Of a stretch of DNA of 64,000 nucleotides, positions 47,065-56,580 are shown piece after piece. The notes beneath the pieces are model-generated. The model saw only the letters and a list, made by a program, of their open reading frames with translations, was not told the origin of the DNA and ran no database searches. The position numbers and the translations under genes are program-made. Each line of letters opens with the position of its first letter. The stretch's first letter is position 1. The DNA is from Thermococcus sp. 4557 (lineage in GTDB: Archaea; Methanobacteriota_B; Thermococci; Thermococcales; Thermococcaceae). The stretch covers positions 1,364,001 through 1,428,000 of the forward strand of contig NC_015865.1 in assembly GCF_000221185.1 (NCBI RefSeq). Reading direction: 5' to 3'.

Positions 47065-47118
47065 CGAGGGGAATTTTATTCCAGGGATGTAGATTTTGAG
47101 CTTTTTTCGTTCTGTCAT
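47065..47118 (-). pseudogene. Truncated copy of the radical-SAM gene start
   Basis: On the minus strand, codons for MTERKKLKIYIPGIKFPS repeat the start of the intact radical-SAM gene (MVERKKLKIYIPGIKFPS), then run into hairpin sequence with no further similarity. Upstream bases including a CAAGGTGAG ribosome site are also similar. The nucleotide identity is only about 75%, so the duplication is old. Confidence 0.6.
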
Positions 47119-47196
47119 CTAGCTCACCTTGTCAGGATGTCAATGGAGAAAAGTGAAAATAAGCTAAAACCCTTCCGGGACAAAAATGGGAAAGGG

Positions 47197-50100
47197 TCAC
47201 TCCTTCTTGGCCTCTCCCTGGTTCTTGAACAGCGGCCACCAGGCCTTCTCGCCGAAGAGGCTCATGAAGGCGGGGCCTATGAAGTACACCGCCATCGTTG
47301 CCGTCAGCAGGACTCCAGCGGCTAGCGCAAATCCCATTTCCCTCGTTCCCCACGTGCTGCTGAACATCAGCGCGCCGTAGGTGCTCGCCAGGACCACGGC
47401 AAGGCCTATTACAAGGGTGTCCATTGTTCCGGCCGCCACGACGAGGGCGTCTTTCGGCGAGCGGCGCTCGAACTCATCTCTAGCCTTGACGAGGTAGAAG
47501 CTGTTGTAGTCTATGCCGACTCCCATGAGCACGACGAAGACCATGAGCGGCAGGAACCACATGACCTGCTGGTCAAAGACCCTGCCGAAGAGCCACGTTG
47601 AGACCCAGATGCTCGTCATGACGCCGAGGAATATGGTCATCATCGTCGAGACGACCGCCGGCATTCCCTTGAGTGTCGGTATCAGCGAGAGGAACATCAG
47701 CACGAGGGCCACTGGAATTATCCTGTGCCAGAAGATGTCGTTGATCCTGTCGGTGAGGTCCATTGAGAGCGCCGCTCCCCCGCCGACGAGTCCTTCCTTA
47801 ATCTTGCCTTCCTTCTCAAGCTCTGCAATGTAGCTTCTCAGCGCCTTGACGAGCTCCTTGGCCCTGTCGTCTGTCGGTTTGTAGACCGGGTCTATCTGAA
47901 TCATCACCTTGTTGCCGCTGCTTGAGATGAACCTGTCTCCTCCGAGTGCCTTGACCGCTGACAGCGTCAGGTTGCTCACTGGCTCGCCGTAGGGCCTGGT
48001 CGGGGAGTATACTGCCTTAACACCTTCCATCGTCGTTATGTGGGAGGTTATCTCGTCTATCACCTTGAGGTCTTCGTCCGTTACGTTGTGGCCGAGGTCG
48101 ATTATGACGTAGTTCGGGGATGTTATGGCCGCTCCGAGCTTCTCCTGGCTCAGTTGCATGAAGGTGAGGGTCTCGCTTCCCTCCGGCAGGAAGAGGCTCA
48201 TGTCGTGGGTTCCCTCGAAGTTGAAGAACGTGTACGTTGCCGGAACCGCTATTAGGAGTCCTATGAGCAGGACGACCTTGGCGTGGTTGACGACCCACTC
48301 GGCTATTCTGCTCCTCTCGTGGACGTCGAGCGTCTCAACGTGCTTTATGTGCCTCGGCCACCAGAATATCGCCTTGTCGCCTATGAGGGCCGTTATTGCC
48401 GGTATGAACGTCAGGCTGGCGAGGAGCACAGCTATGACCGCCAGCGGGATTACCATTCCCATCTGCTGGAATATCGGGAACTCCCAGGCCAGGACGAAGC
48501 TCGCGAAGGCTATGATGTCCGTGAATGCGCTCGCCAGGACGGCATCCTTAGCCCTCTTGAGGGCCTCTGCGACGGCCTTCTCGTGCTCATAGCCCTCGGC
48601 TATGTACTCCTTGAAGCGGTGGACGTAGTAGGTCGAGTAATCAATTCCAAGACCGAGGGCGGTCGTTATGGTGAGCATCTGGGCCCAGCTTCCGATGTTG
48701 AGGATTCCGCCCTTCGTGAGCAGGTACGCTATTCCGAGGGCCGTAAGCGCAGAGGTTGCGACGCCCGTGAAGGGCAGTAACGTCGCCAGGAGGGCCCCTC
48801 CCATGAGTATGAACAGCACGACGAGGGCACCTATGATGCTCGCCTGGCTGGTCTTCTGGTTATCACTCCGGCCGTACGCGGTCATCTCGTGCGACTGGAC
48901 GGGGGTTCCTCCGAGGGCCCCGAAGGCGTCAGGGAAGTACTTTCCGAACTCCTCGAGGGCTATTTCCTTGACCCTGGTGGCGTTCTGGGCGTAGTAGAGG
49001 TACGGGTCTGTATCGGGGCCGGGCTCTCCCAGCGGTATGAACGTTATGAGAACCGTGGTGTTGTCCTCGCTCTTGAGCATACTGAGGTAAGTTCCTGCCT
49101 TCTCCTTGACAACCGGCCAGAGCTCCTCCGCGAGGGGCTTGACGTCCTCCCTCGTTATCGCGCTGGGGTTGTCTTTGAAGCGGAAGGCTATCTCAGCCAG
49201 CAGGGTCTCGTTGAACTTCAGCTCGACTCCGTAGGGGTTGTCCTTCGCGTAGCTCGATATAGTCGAGAGGACTGTCTTCTTCACAAGGCTCTCGATTTCC
49301 TCCTCGCTCAGCGGGTAGTTCTCTATGACCTGCTCGATGAGGGCCTCCATTGTTTCTTTGAACTCCTCGGGCATCTCCTGCTCTCCGGACTGCTCTCCTA
49401 TTCCCTTGAGGAAGAGCTCCTTTGCGAGCTCCTTTGGATCGGCTCCCTCATAGAGGGCCCTGACGAGGCTCTCAGTTTCGTCGGTTTTCTGCGGCACCAT
49501 GGCAAGGACGACTGAGACCGTGGCGTCCTCAAGCCTCTCCCCGCTTATTATTCCCTGCGGGTCCTTCGCAACCTCCTCAACGAGTGCCTCCGCAACGGCC
49601 TCGGGGTTCGGGGCGAGGTTTTCCATCATCTGGGCTATCTGGCCCTTGAGAATGCTCTTGGTGAGGGCGTCTATAACGGCCTCATTACCCTTACTGTCGT
49701 ACAGCTGGAAGAGAACCTCTTTGGGGAGTTCAAGGCCAGTATTCGCGACCATGCCGTACACGAGTTCGACCGTGGTGTTCCTGAGGAGCTCATCATTCGA
49801 GAGGAGCGTACCTTTGCAGTAGGGGTCTGCGGACACAACGGTCTGGGCTATGACGGGGACGATTGCTTTCTGGTTCTCAGGAACCTGGCTCTCAAGGGCG
49901 TTCTGAAGGGCCAGGACTTTCTCCTGAGTGGTCATGTTCGGGTTCTGAGCGCATATCTGGAGGTATGCCCCGTCGGCGGCCCTGAGAAGAGTGGCAGTTG
50001 AATTGAGCTGAGTGTAGAGGGCCGTCATGTTGGCCTTGAGGGCCAGATACGCCCCCGCGGTTTCAACGAGGCTTCCTCTTACCATTTCGGTTGTGTTCTT

Positions 50101-50568
50101 CAGAAGGAGCGTCTGGCTCAGAACCATTCCGTAGCCGTCGTTGACGCCCTTAACGGTTTCATAAAGAATGCCCGTGACGTTAGCAGTCATCCTCGTGATG
50201 TTCAGCGTGAGGTTGTAGTCCATGTCCCAGAGCATGTCGAGGGCGTCGTAGTAGGAGGTTACGTTCGTGGCGTACCTGCCTTCAACGCGGTCCTTAAACG
50301 CGTAGTAGGCCTTCCTCGCGTTCTCGTCGTTGACGCTGATGTTAGTTACTATCAGATACGTCATGTTCTCGTTCTGGGCTCCGGTGAACTCCTCGCTCAT
50401 GATGTCCTGAACTTTGATGGACTCTATGTTGTGCGACACCATCTGCTCGGTGCTGTAGTCGGTCAGCTCACCGATCTTTCCTGCTAAAGGGGCCAGAACC
50501 ACGATGAGCACGACCCATATCGCCAGCACCGCCTTGGGGTGCCTTGCTATCCAGTCGTTCCAGGCCAT
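47197..50568 (-). CDS. MMPL/RND superfamily exporter, large
   Basis: 1123 residues. Two MMPL halves with GLGIDYSTYYVHRFKEY and MGVGIDYNSFYLVKARDEFERR in the helix-4 positions. Between the first helix and the first helix block is an unusually long extracytoplasmic region (about residues 35-570), helical and coiled-coil-like with many Asn-x-Thr sequons. Probably exports a lipid or peptide; substrate unknown. ATG 50568 after GGTGGTGGTA. Divergent from a PadR regulator with shared operator sites. Confidence 0.85.
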   Translation of the reverse strand: MAWNDWIARHPKAVLAIWVVLIVVLAPLAGKIGELTDYSTEQMVSHNIESIKVQDIMSEEFTGAQNENMTYLIVTNISVNDENARKAYYAFKDRVEGRYATNVTSYYDALDMLWDMDYNLTLNITRMTANVTGILYETVKGVNDGYGMVLSQTLLLKNTTEMVRGSLVETAGAYLALKANMTALYTQLNSTATLLRAADGAYLQICAQNPNMTTQEKVLALQNALESQVPENQKAIVPVIAQTVVSADPYCKGTLLSNDELLRNTTVELVYGMVANTGLELPKEVLFQLYDSKGNEAVIDALTKSILKGQIAQMMENLAPNPEAVAEALVEEVAKDPQGIISGERLEDATVSVVLAMVPQKTDETESLVRALYEGADPKELAKELFLKGIGEQSGEQEMPEEFKETMEALIEQVIENYPLSEEEIESLVKKTVLSTISSYAKDNPYGVELKFNETLLAEIAFRFKDNPSAITREDVKPLAEELWPVVKEKAGTYLSMLKSEDNTTVLITFIPLGEPGPDTDPYLYYAQNATRVKEIALEEFGKYFPDAFGALGGTPVQSHEMTAYGRSDNQKTSQASIIGALVVLFILMGGALLATLLPFTGVATSALTALGIAYLLTKGGILNIGSWAQMLTITTALGLGIDYSTYYVHRFKEYIAEGYEHEKAVAEALKRAKDAVLASAFTDIIAFASFVLAWEFPIFQQMGMVIPLAVIAVLLASLTFIPAITALIGDKAIFWWPRHIKHVETLDVHERSRIAEWVVNHAKVVLLIGLLIAVPATYTFFNFEGTHDMSLFLPEGSETLTFMQLSQEKLGAAITSPNYVIIDLGHNVTDEDLKVIDEITSHITTMEGVKAVYSPTRPYGEPVSNLTLSAVKALGGDRFISSSGNKVMIQIDPVYKPTDDRAKELVKALRSYIAELEKEGKIKEGLVGGGAALSMDLTDRINDIFWHRIIPVALVLMFLSLIPTLKGMPAVVSTMMTIFLGVMTSIWVSTWLFGRVFDQQVMWFLPLMVFVVLMGVGIDYNSFYLVKARDEFERRSPKDALVVAAGTMDTLVIGLAVVLASTYGALMFSSTWGTREMGFALAAGVLLTATMAVYFIGPAFMSLFGEKAWWPLFKNQGEAKKE

Positions 50569-50600
50569 TACCACCACCTCAAACCTTTTAAGGAGGTCAG

Positions 50601-50662
50601 CATAATATATTCAAAGGAAACATATCGACAAATATGTTTGAGACAAACATATCTTATAAACC
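50601..50662. promoter_or_regulatory. Divergent promoter with three AAACATAT operator half-sites
   Basis: ATATGTTTG-AGA-CAAACATAT (50632-50652) is a perfect 9-base palindrome, and a further AAACATAT half-site lies at 50618-50625, spaced so that it pairs with the next ATATGTTT. TATA boxes for both genes are at the edges: leftward GAATATATTATG about 50601-50612, rightward CTTATAAACC about 50653-50662. PadR binding here would cover both. Confidence 0.72.
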
Positions 50663-50677
50663 TTTTGAGGTGGTGTC

Positions 50678-51175
50678 ATGGCTGCTCCGTCCATGCGGGA
50701 GATGTTCCTGGCCCCCATCAGGCACCTCATACTCGTCATAGTGGGGTTCAAGGGCGAGGCGCACGGGTATGAAATTCTCAAGGAGATCGAGAAGATAAGC
50801 CAGGGCACGTGGAAGCCGAGCCACGGCAACCTCTACAATATGCTGGGCAAAATGGTTGAGGAGGGCCTCCTCGAGCCGAAGGAGGAGTATCATGGAAGGC
50901 GGAAACTCGTCAAGTACACGCTAACCGAAAAGGGGTGGGACTACCTCAGGGAGGCAAATGAGCTTGCCCTCCAGTCATTATATATATCAATTCAGTACCA
51001 TGAGGCGCTGAGGAAAAAGCTCATCGAGAAGGGCTATCGCAGGGAGATAGCCGTTGAGGTCGTTGAGGAGTACCTGAGCGTCCTGGACGAGATATGCGAG
51101 CTCCTCGACGAAAAGAGAAAGCGGCTCCGGAAGAGGCTGGAGGAACTCAACGCTTCTCGGGGCACTCCATCGTGA
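50678..51175 (+). CDS. PadR family transcriptional regulator
   Basis: 165 residues. PadR winged helix in the first 90 residues (IRHLILVIVGFKGEAHGYEILKEIEKI; WKPSHGNLYNMLGKMVEEGLLEPKEE; KYTLTEKGWDYL), then a C-terminal helical dimerisation region. ATG 50678 after GAGGTGGTGTC. Divergent from the large MMPL exporter, which it probably represses. Its last 29 bases overlap the convergent membrane-protein gene. Confidence 0.88.
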   Translation: MAAPSMREMFLAPIRHLILVIVGFKGEAHGYEILKEIEKISQGTWKPSHGNLYNMLGKMVEEGLLEPKEEYHGRRKLVKYTLTEKGWDYLREANELALQSLYISIQYHEALRKKLIEKGYRREIAVEVVEEYLSVLDEICELLDEKRKRLRKRLEELNASRGTPS

Positions 51176-51767
51176 GGAGGAAATGGATGTAGAATATCTT
51201 CCCAACGATGGCCAGTACGGTAAAGGAGCCAAGTATCGGGGCCGCCAGAACTGCCAGAAGCCACGTTACCTCGCCTGCCTTGGCGAGGGCAGGCAGGAAT
51301 GGTATGGCCGCCATGAGGAACAGCACGATCGAGTTCAGCCTCGACATCCAGAGGCTCATCTTCAGCCCCTTAATCTTCCAGAGCACGCTGTTCCTTATCC
51401 CGACCGCGAGGTAGTTGATTCCCGCTCCAACGAGCGCCACCACGGAAGTTATCACGAACTCCGGCGGGCCGAAGGGGAAGATGTTCTTTACCACCGCGGA
51501 GTAGGTGTAGAAGGCTGAGGCCAGCATAAGAACCCACGAGAGCGCCCTGAGGAGATACGCTATCGTGAAGCGCTTCACCGCCCACCTTCCGAGCCTTCGG
51601 CTCACGAGCTCGGTCATTCCGATGTAGTACAGAACCGTGGAGGCACCGAGGCAGGCTATCGAGGCGTTGTAGGATTTGGAAGCCAGAGCCGCCGCGGACA
51701 GGAGGAATAGCTCGGCCAGAATGAGGAACGGCCTGGGCCTTATGAGCTTCTCGGGGTCAAACTCCAT
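51147..51767 (-). CDS. Polytopic membrane protein of unknown function
   Basis: 206 residues with about six membrane helices (FLILAELFLLSAAALA; LLRALSWVLMLASAFYTYSAVV; VITSVVALVGAGINYLAVG; LLAVLAAPILGSFTVLAIVG). No recognised family or motif. Start ATG 51767 after GGTGGAGCAG. Convergent with the PadR gene and cotranscribed, if at all, with enolase upstream (about 37 bases from its stop). Confidence 0.65.
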   Translation of the reverse strand: MEFDPEKLIRPRPFLILAELFLLSAAALASKSYNASIACLGASTVLYYIGMTELVSRRLGRWAVKRFTIAYLLRALSWVLMLASAFYTYSAVVKNIFPFGPPEFVITSVVALVGAGINYLAVGIRNSVLWKIKGLKMSLWMSRLNSIVLFLMAAIPFLPALAKAGEVTWLLAVLAAPILGSFTVLAIVGKIFYIHFLLTMECPEKR

Positions 51768-51803
51768 CTGCTCCACCAAAATTCCAAAATTAAGGAAAAG
51801 GAA

Positions 51804-53096
51804 TCAGAGGAACGGGTTGCGGAACTTCCTGCCCGGATAGACAGCTATGCCCTCAAGCTCCTCCTCTATGCGTATGAGCTGGTTGTACTTGGCGTTCCTG
51901 TCGCTCCTCGCTGGGGCGCCCGTCTTTATCTGGCCGGCGTTGAGGGCAACGGCGAGGTCGGCTATGGTTGAATCCTCGGTCTCTCCGGAGCGGTGGGAGA
52001 CGACAACGCCGTAGCCGGCCCTGAAGGACGTGTAGGCCGCATCGATGGCCTCGCTGAGGGTTCCAATCTGGTTCACCTTGAGGAGAAGCGCGTTGGCGGC
52101 GCCCATTTCGATGCCCTTCCTTATCCTCTTCGGGTTGGTGACGAAGAGGTCGTCGCCAACTATCTGTATCTTGTCTCCGAGTTCCCTGGTTATCATGACG
52201 AAGCCTTCCCAGTCCTCCTCGTGGAACGGGTCCTCAATGGAGACTATCGGGTAGGCCGAGACCAGCTCGCGGTAGAGCTCGAGAAGCTCGCCCCTGTCGT
52301 ACTCCTTGCCGCTGACGACGTACTTGTCCTTGTCCGGGTGGAAGAACTCGCTCGATGCCGCATCGAGGGCGAAGGCTATCTCGTCGCCCGGTTTGTAACC
52401 TGCCTCCTCGATGGCCTTGATGAGAACCTCGAGCGGCTCGGTGGCTTCCTTCATCGGCGGGGCGAAGCCGCCCTCGTCACCGACGTTGACCGCGTTCTTT
52501 CCGTACTTCTCGGCTATGACCTTCTTGAGGACGTGGTAGGTCTCGCTGACCCACATGATGCCCTCCCTGAAGGAGCCGGCCCCAACGGGCATTATCATGA
52601 ACTCCTGGAAGTCGAGCTCGTTGCCCGCGTGAACGCCGCCGTTGATGACGTTGCTCATCGGGACGGGCATGACGTAGGCGTTGGTTCCGCCGATGTACTG
52701 GTAGAGCGGAAGTCCGAGCGCGTTGGCAGCGGCCTTGGCAACGGCCAGAGAAACGCCGAGAATTGCGTTGGCGCCGAGGTTGCTCTTGTTCTCGGTGCCG
52801 TCGAGCTCGAGCATGAGGCTGTCAATGTCCCTCTGCCAGGTGACGTCCATGCCGACTATCTCGGGCGCGATTATCTTGTTGACGTTCTCGACGGCCCTTC
52901 TAACACCTTTCCCGTGGTAGCGCTTCCCGCCGTCGCGGAGCTCAAGGGCCTCGTGGGTTCCGGTTGAAGCTCCGCTCGGGACGGCCGCTCTTCCCATGCT
53001 TATCGGGGTGTAGACCTCGACCTCAACGGTTGGGTTTCCCCTGCTGTCGAGTATTTCCCTGGCGACGACTCCGGTTATCTCAAAGGGGTTCTCCAT
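51804..53096 (-). CDS. eno: Enolase
   Basis: 430 residues. Converts 2-phosphoglycerate to phosphoenolpyruvate. Signatures: [85 protein letters not shown] (catalytic Lys), [12 protein letters not shown]. Although the frame is open far upstream, ATG 53096 is the start because GAGGTGATTGAG precedes it and the protein then has normal length. A glycolytic operator overlaps the leader. Confidence 0.97.
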   Translation of the reverse strand: MENPFEITGVVAREILDSRGNPTVEVEVYTPISMGRAAVPSGASTGTHEALELRDGGKRYHGKGVRRAVENVNKIIAPEIVGMDVTWQRDIDSLMLELDGTENKSNLGANAILGVSLAVAKAAANALGLPLYQYIGGTNAYVMPVPMSNVINGGVHAGNELDFQEFMIMPVGAGSFREGIMWVSETYHVLKKVIAEKYGKNAVNVGDEGGFAPPMKEATEPLEVLIKAIEEAGYKPGDEIAFALDAASSEFFHPDKDKYVVSGKEYDRGELLELYRELVSAYPIVSIEDPFHEEDWEGFVMITRELGDKIQIVGDDLFVTNPKRIRKGIEMGAANALLLKVNQIGTLSEAIDAAYTSFRAGYGVVVSHRSGETEDSTIADLAVALNAGQIKTGAPARSDRNAKYNQLIRIEEELEGIAVYPGRKFRNPFL

Positions 53097-53099
53097 CTC

Positions 53100-53137
53100 A
53101 ATCACCTCGAGTGATATTCCCGGCAGGGCATATAAAG
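53100..53137 (-). promoter_or_regulatory. eno promoter with Thermococcales glycolytic motif
   Basis: Minus strand TATCAC-TCGAG-GTGATT (53100-53116) matches TATCAC-N5-GTGATA at 11 of 12 fixed positions. It lies downstream of the TATA box (CCTTTATATGCC, about 53127-53138), the arrangement expected for repression by Tgr. Confidence 0.68.
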
Positions 53138-53211
53138 GTTTTAGCTTCAATCCTGGCCGAAGCGATGGATAGGCGTATATATTTTGGCGCCCTAAACCAT
53201 CCGGTGGGAAA

Positions 53212-54429
53212 ATGAAGAGGCTCGCGGCGCTTATAATCCTCCTCATGTTCACCCTGACACCGGTTGTTAAGGCCTGCATGAGTCCCGCCGACACGTACGC
53301 CGTCGAGGTGGTGCTGAACAAGCAGGGGATAGTTTACAAGCCGTATCCACAATTCCATGCCCTTCACAACGCGCTGATTGAGAACGGCACCTTCATCTTC
53401 CGCTCCCACTACGATAGGAGGCTCTACGTCATGCTCTGGAACGGGAGCGACGGCCCCCACCTCAGGGTTCAGATACCGGTCGAGTGGAAGGCCGTGGACG
53501 TTTCGAGGGCCTCGTTAAACCTCTCCCTTCTCCTCACGGAGGAGACCCTCGAGAGGCTAAGGACCGACGGCTGGAACGTCACGGATAACACGACCTTCGA
53601 GAGGAACGGAGTTAGAATAAGCTTGACCCCGGTTACGGGAAAGGAGTGCACCTCCGACGCCGACTGCGCCACAGGCGGTTGTTCAGGCGAGGTCTGCGCC
53701 CCGGAGAAGGAGGCCCGGGAGATTGTGACGCCCTGCGTTTACAGGCCGTGGTATGACTGCCTCTCGCTGACGAGTTGCGGCTGTGTGGGCGGCATCTGCA
53801 CATGGAAGCCGAGCCCTGCCTTTGAGTCCTGCCTTAGGGAGCACGGGGTTGATCCGTCCAAGGTGATCCAGGCGGGGTACTTCGAGCTCGAGGTTGAGGC
53901 TGTGAACAGGTCCGATGGCGAGGTGAACGCGGCGGTCAAGGACTTTCTCAGCGCCTTCGGCATCTCCTGCGACGTCCCCCTGACTCTGGTCAAGACCTCC
54001 GTAACCCGGCTTTCCCCTTCGCTGGATCCCTCGGAGGTCAGCGCCTCCAAAGCCCTAAAAGCCGAGCTCGATTGGCTGATTGAGACCGGTGCCCTCAGGA
54101 TGGACGAATCGGACGTTGAGGGCGTTCTCCGGGCTGCGGAGTGGGGGAACGCGGGGCACAACTCCCACATAGGCTGGTACGAGACGGAGAACGGCACCTC
54201 TGCATGGGTACCCTACGATGAGAGCCTCAACCCCCTCCTCGTCAGGTGCTTCACCAGAGAGGTTCCCGCGTACGAGCTCCCGAACGGGACGGCCTACGTC
54301 GGGCCGACACTAACTAAGCCTCCTTCGGGGGATTCTGCCACAACGTCCGTTTCGGCTGAAGGGGAGGTATGCGGGCCGGGGATAGTGGCCCTGCTGGCGT
54401 TGCTGGCTGCCTTCTCGAGGAGGAGATGA
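53212..54429 (+). CDS. CGP-CTERM surface protein with eight-cysteine cluster
   Basis: 405 residues. Signal peptide ([18 protein letters not shown]), an N-terminal domain with sequons, a cysteine-rich segment ([22 protein letters not shown], then [22 protein letters not shown]) that fits the eight-cysteine-cluster type, a helical C-terminal domain, and a terminal [19 protein letters not shown], the Thermococcaceae CGP-CTERM sorting signal (Cys-Gly-Pro, hydrophobic stretch, basic end), probably processed and lipid-anchored. Function unknown. Divergent from eno. Confidence 0.85.
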   Translation: MKRLAALIILLMFTLTPVVKACMSPADTYAVEVVLNKQGIVYKPYPQFHALHNALIENGTFIFRSHYDRRLYVMLWNGSDGPHLRVQIPVEWKAVDVSRASLNLSLLLTEETLERLRTDGWNVTDNTTFERNGVRISLTPVTGKECTSDADCATGGCSGEVCAPEKEAREIVTPCVYRPWYDCLSLTSCGCVGGICTWKPSPAFESCLREHGVDPSKVIQAGYFELEVEAVNRSDGEVNAAVKDFLSAFGISCDVPLTLVKTSVTRLSPSLDPSEVSASKALKAELDWLIETGALRMDESDVEGVLRAAEWGNAGHNSHIGWYETENGTSAWVPYDESLNPLLVRCFTREVPAYELPNGTAYVGPTLTKPPSGDSATTSVSAEGEVCGPGIVALLALLAAFSRRR

Positions 54430-54459
54430 GCTTTTAAACCTCCCCTCCAACCTTTCCAC

Positions 54460-54768
54460 ATGGACTGGAAGAGACAACTGCGCGAGGACGGTTTCGTCGA
54501 GGTCGATGGCTTTCGAATAGAGCTCAGCCTGGACAACACGTTCATGGATCTGGACTACATCCCCAGGGTGCTGTTCTACGACCCTCCAACGGGGAGATGG
54601 CACGTTCTCAGGAACCCGATTCCGAAGGGAAAGAGCCTCGAGGAGAGCTGGGACGGAGCGGTGGAGGTTCTATGCAGAATCCTGGAGGGAAAGGAAACGC
54701 CGCTGTTCGGCGAGGAGGGTGTTGCGGAGAGGTTTCTCCGTGTGCTTGAGCGGCTGGATGCCCGGTGA
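54460..54768 (+). CDS. Small conserved protein of unknown function
   Basis: 102-residue soluble protein (WKRQLREDGFVEVDGFRIELSLDNTF; PRVLFYDPPTGRWHVLRNP; WDGAVEVLCRILEG). No known domain recognised. No ribosome site stands before ATG 54460, but a TATA-like GCTTTTAAACC at about 54430-54440 gives spacing for a leaderless transcript. Confidence 0.6.
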   Translation: MDWKRQLREDGFVEVDGFRIELSLDNTFMDLDYIPRVLFYDPPTGRWHVLRNPIPKGKSLEESWDGAVEVLCRILEGKETPLFGEEGVAERFLRVLERLDAR

Positions 54769-54938
54769 CATTCCTTTGAGGTTTCTTCAAAAACCTGTAT
54801 TTCTTCCCGTTCCGTGGAGATGGGGCCGGAGATTGCCGGAATTCCAAAACAAAGTCCGCATATTTTCCGGGGACTTACGCATTTTTGGGGAGAAAAGCTC
54901 TAAATACATTGGAGTGGAGTAGTTACCGGGTGATGGGA

Positions 54939-55613
54939 ATGGCTGATCACATCGATATTGCGGGGTATATCGACCATACGAACCTGAAGGCCTATGCTAC
55001 CGCCGATGACATTAAGAGGCTCTGCGATGAGGCCGTTGAGTACGGTTTCTACGCCGTTTGCGTCAATCCCTACAGGGTCAAGCTGGCCAGGGACTATCTC
55101 CGCGAGAAGGGTGCCGATGTAAAGGTCGCGAGCGTAATAGGCTTCCCGCTCGGGGCGACCCCAACGGAGGTCAAGGTCTTCGAGGCGAGGAAAGCGCTGG
55201 AAGACGGTGCCGACGAGCTCGACATGGTCATCAACATAGGCGCGCTCAAGGACGGGGACTACGAGTACGTGAAAAACGACATAGCCGAGGTCGTCAAGGT
55301 CGCCCACGAGAGGGGCGCGAAGGTTAAGGTCATCATCGAGACCTGCTACCTCACCGAGGAGGAGAAGGTGAAGGCCTGTGAGCTGGCCAAAGAAGCTGGA
55401 GCGGACTTTGTGAAGACCTCAACGGGCTTCGGAACCGGTGGGGCCACCGTTGAGGACGTCAGGCTCATGAGAAAGGTGGTCGGCCCGGAGATGGGCGTCA
55501 AGGCCGCCGGCGGAATAAGAACCTACGAGCAGGCGCTGGAGATGATAGAGGCCGGCGCGACTAGGATTGGAACGTCGAGCGGAATAAAGATTGTGGAGGG
55601 AGCCCCGAAATGA
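54939..55613 (+). CDS. deoC: Deoxyribose-phosphate aldolase
   Basis: 224-residue class I aldolase that splits 2-deoxyribose-5-phosphate into glyceraldehyde-3-phosphate and acetaldehyde. [19 protein letters not shown] at the N terminus, [33 protein letters not shown], Schiff-base Lys159 in [17 protein letters not shown], and [31 protein letters not shown] 54939 after GGGTGATGGGA. TATA box near CTCTAAATACATT (54898-54910). Its stop overlaps the start of the DUF1884 gene (ATGA), so the two proteins are made together. Confidence 0.95.
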   Translation: MADHIDIAGYIDHTNLKAYATADDIKRLCDEAVEYGFYAVCVNPYRVKLARDYLREKGADVKVASVIGFPLGATPTEVKVFEARKALEDGADELDMVINIGALKDGDYEYVKNDIAEVVKVAHERGAKVKVIIETCYLTEEEKVKACELAKEAGADFVKTSTGFGTGGATVEDVRLMRKVVGPEMGVKAAGGIRTYEQALEMIEAGATRIGTSSGIKIVEGAPK

Positions 55614-55894
55614 AGGAGGTACGCGACCTCCTGAACAAGGCCATCCGGGAGCTCCGGGAGGAGGGCCTCGAGCCCGACATACTCCTCGTTGGCCCCCACT
55701 TCATCGAGTACGCCGTTGAGCAGCTGCGCGAGTGCAGGTTCAAGATATACAAGATAGACGAACTGGGCTACGACGCCGTCGTCGCGGACTCCAGCTACCT
55801 CGGCCAGGTGAAGCGCGCCTCAAGGAGGATATCGGTCGAGCCCCTGCTCGTCGAGAACGAGATGTGGGAAGAAATAAGGAAACTGGAGGTTTAG
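55610..55894 (+). CDS. DUF1884-type small protein (A-domain, Family 4 encapsulin type)
   Basis: 94 residues: an N-terminal amphipathic helix ([19 protein letters not shown]), a strand and helix ([21 protein letters not shown]), central strands ([36 protein letters not shown]) and a C-terminal helix. Length, the EVRDLLN start and the [15 protein letters not shown] core fit the DUF1884 family of hyperthermophilic archaea, interpreted as the isolated A-domain of HK97-fold encapsulins. Its overlap with deoC matches the enzyme-plus-A-domain operons described for that family. Whether it forms a shell and encloses DeoC is inferred. Confidence 0.72.
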   Translation: MKEVRDLLNKAIRELREEGLEPDILLVGPHFIEYAVEQLRECRFKIYKIDELGYDAVVADSSYLGQVKRASRRISVEPLLVENEMWEEIRKLEV

Positions 55895-56490
55895 ATGAGG
55901 TCCTCTATCTCCGGGTATCTCTTCTTTATCGCCTGGGCCAGGAGCGTGCCCACCAGGACGCCTGTGACAGCCTGGACTATGTTTACTGGCACCTCTGTGG
56001 CGGCCGCGGGAATACCGTACATGTAGGCCTCGAAGGCAAAGTATCCGGAGACCATTATTATTCCGCCTATCAGGCCGGCTATCACCAGCGTCGAGACGTT
56101 GTCGCTCCTTCTGGCGATGTAGCCGATGGCGAGGCCCTCAAGCCCCTTGACAACGAGGGTTATCGGCGCCCATCCCGGATAGCCCGCTATTATGTCTCCG
56201 AGAGCCGAACCAACGCCGCCCGCGAAGACGCCGATGACGGGGCCAAAGGCCATTGCCGAGAACATGACCATGGTGTCGCCGAAGTTGAGGTAGCCGCCGG
56301 TCGCGGGGGTGGCTATCGTTATGAACGCCGTGGTGACGCCGACCACCGCTGCCATAACGGCCGAGAGGGCGAGGACGCTGGCGCTCCTGAACTTCTTCCT
56401 GTTCATAAACAGGTACGCGACGTAGAGCAGGGTGACCGCGGCGAGAACGTACGGTCCGTACGGTTTGAGCATCTCGGTCAGCTCAGTCAT
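55891..56490 (-). CDS. ECF transporter S component
   Basis: 199 residues, six membrane helices. Substrate-binding integral membrane unit of an energy-coupling-factor vitamin transporter. Typical stretch: TPATGGYLNFGDTMVMFSAMAFGPVIGVFAGGVGSALGDIIAGYPGWAPITLVVKGLEGLAIGY. No EcfA/EcfT genes nearby, so it probably uses a shared energising module. Substrate (for example a vitamin) not determinable. ATG 56490 after GGTGGTGAAC. Overlaps the DUF1884 stop by 4 bases, convergent. Confidence 0.85.
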   Translation of the reverse strand: MTELTEMLKPYGPYVLAAVTLLYVAYLFMNRKKFRSASVLALSAVMAAVVGVTTAFITIATPATGGYLNFGDTMVMFSAMAFGPVIGVFAGGVGSALGDIIAGYPGWAPITLVVKGLEGLAIGYIARRSDNVSTLVIAGLIGGIIMVSGYFAFEAYMYGIPAAATEVPVNIVQAVTGVLVGTLLAQAIKKRYPEIEDLI

Positions 56491-56580
56491 GTTCACCACC
56501 GGAGGTATCTCAAGTTATAACTTTAAAAACTTGACTTCCGGGATTACCACTCAATCGAACGGATAAGAAAAGGGAGGAAA

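Noticed and set aside
51804-53321. 505-residue N-terminally extended enolase
   Set aside because: The extension crosses the TATA box and glycolytic operator and has no homology look; ATG 53096 with a strong binding site gives the standard length.
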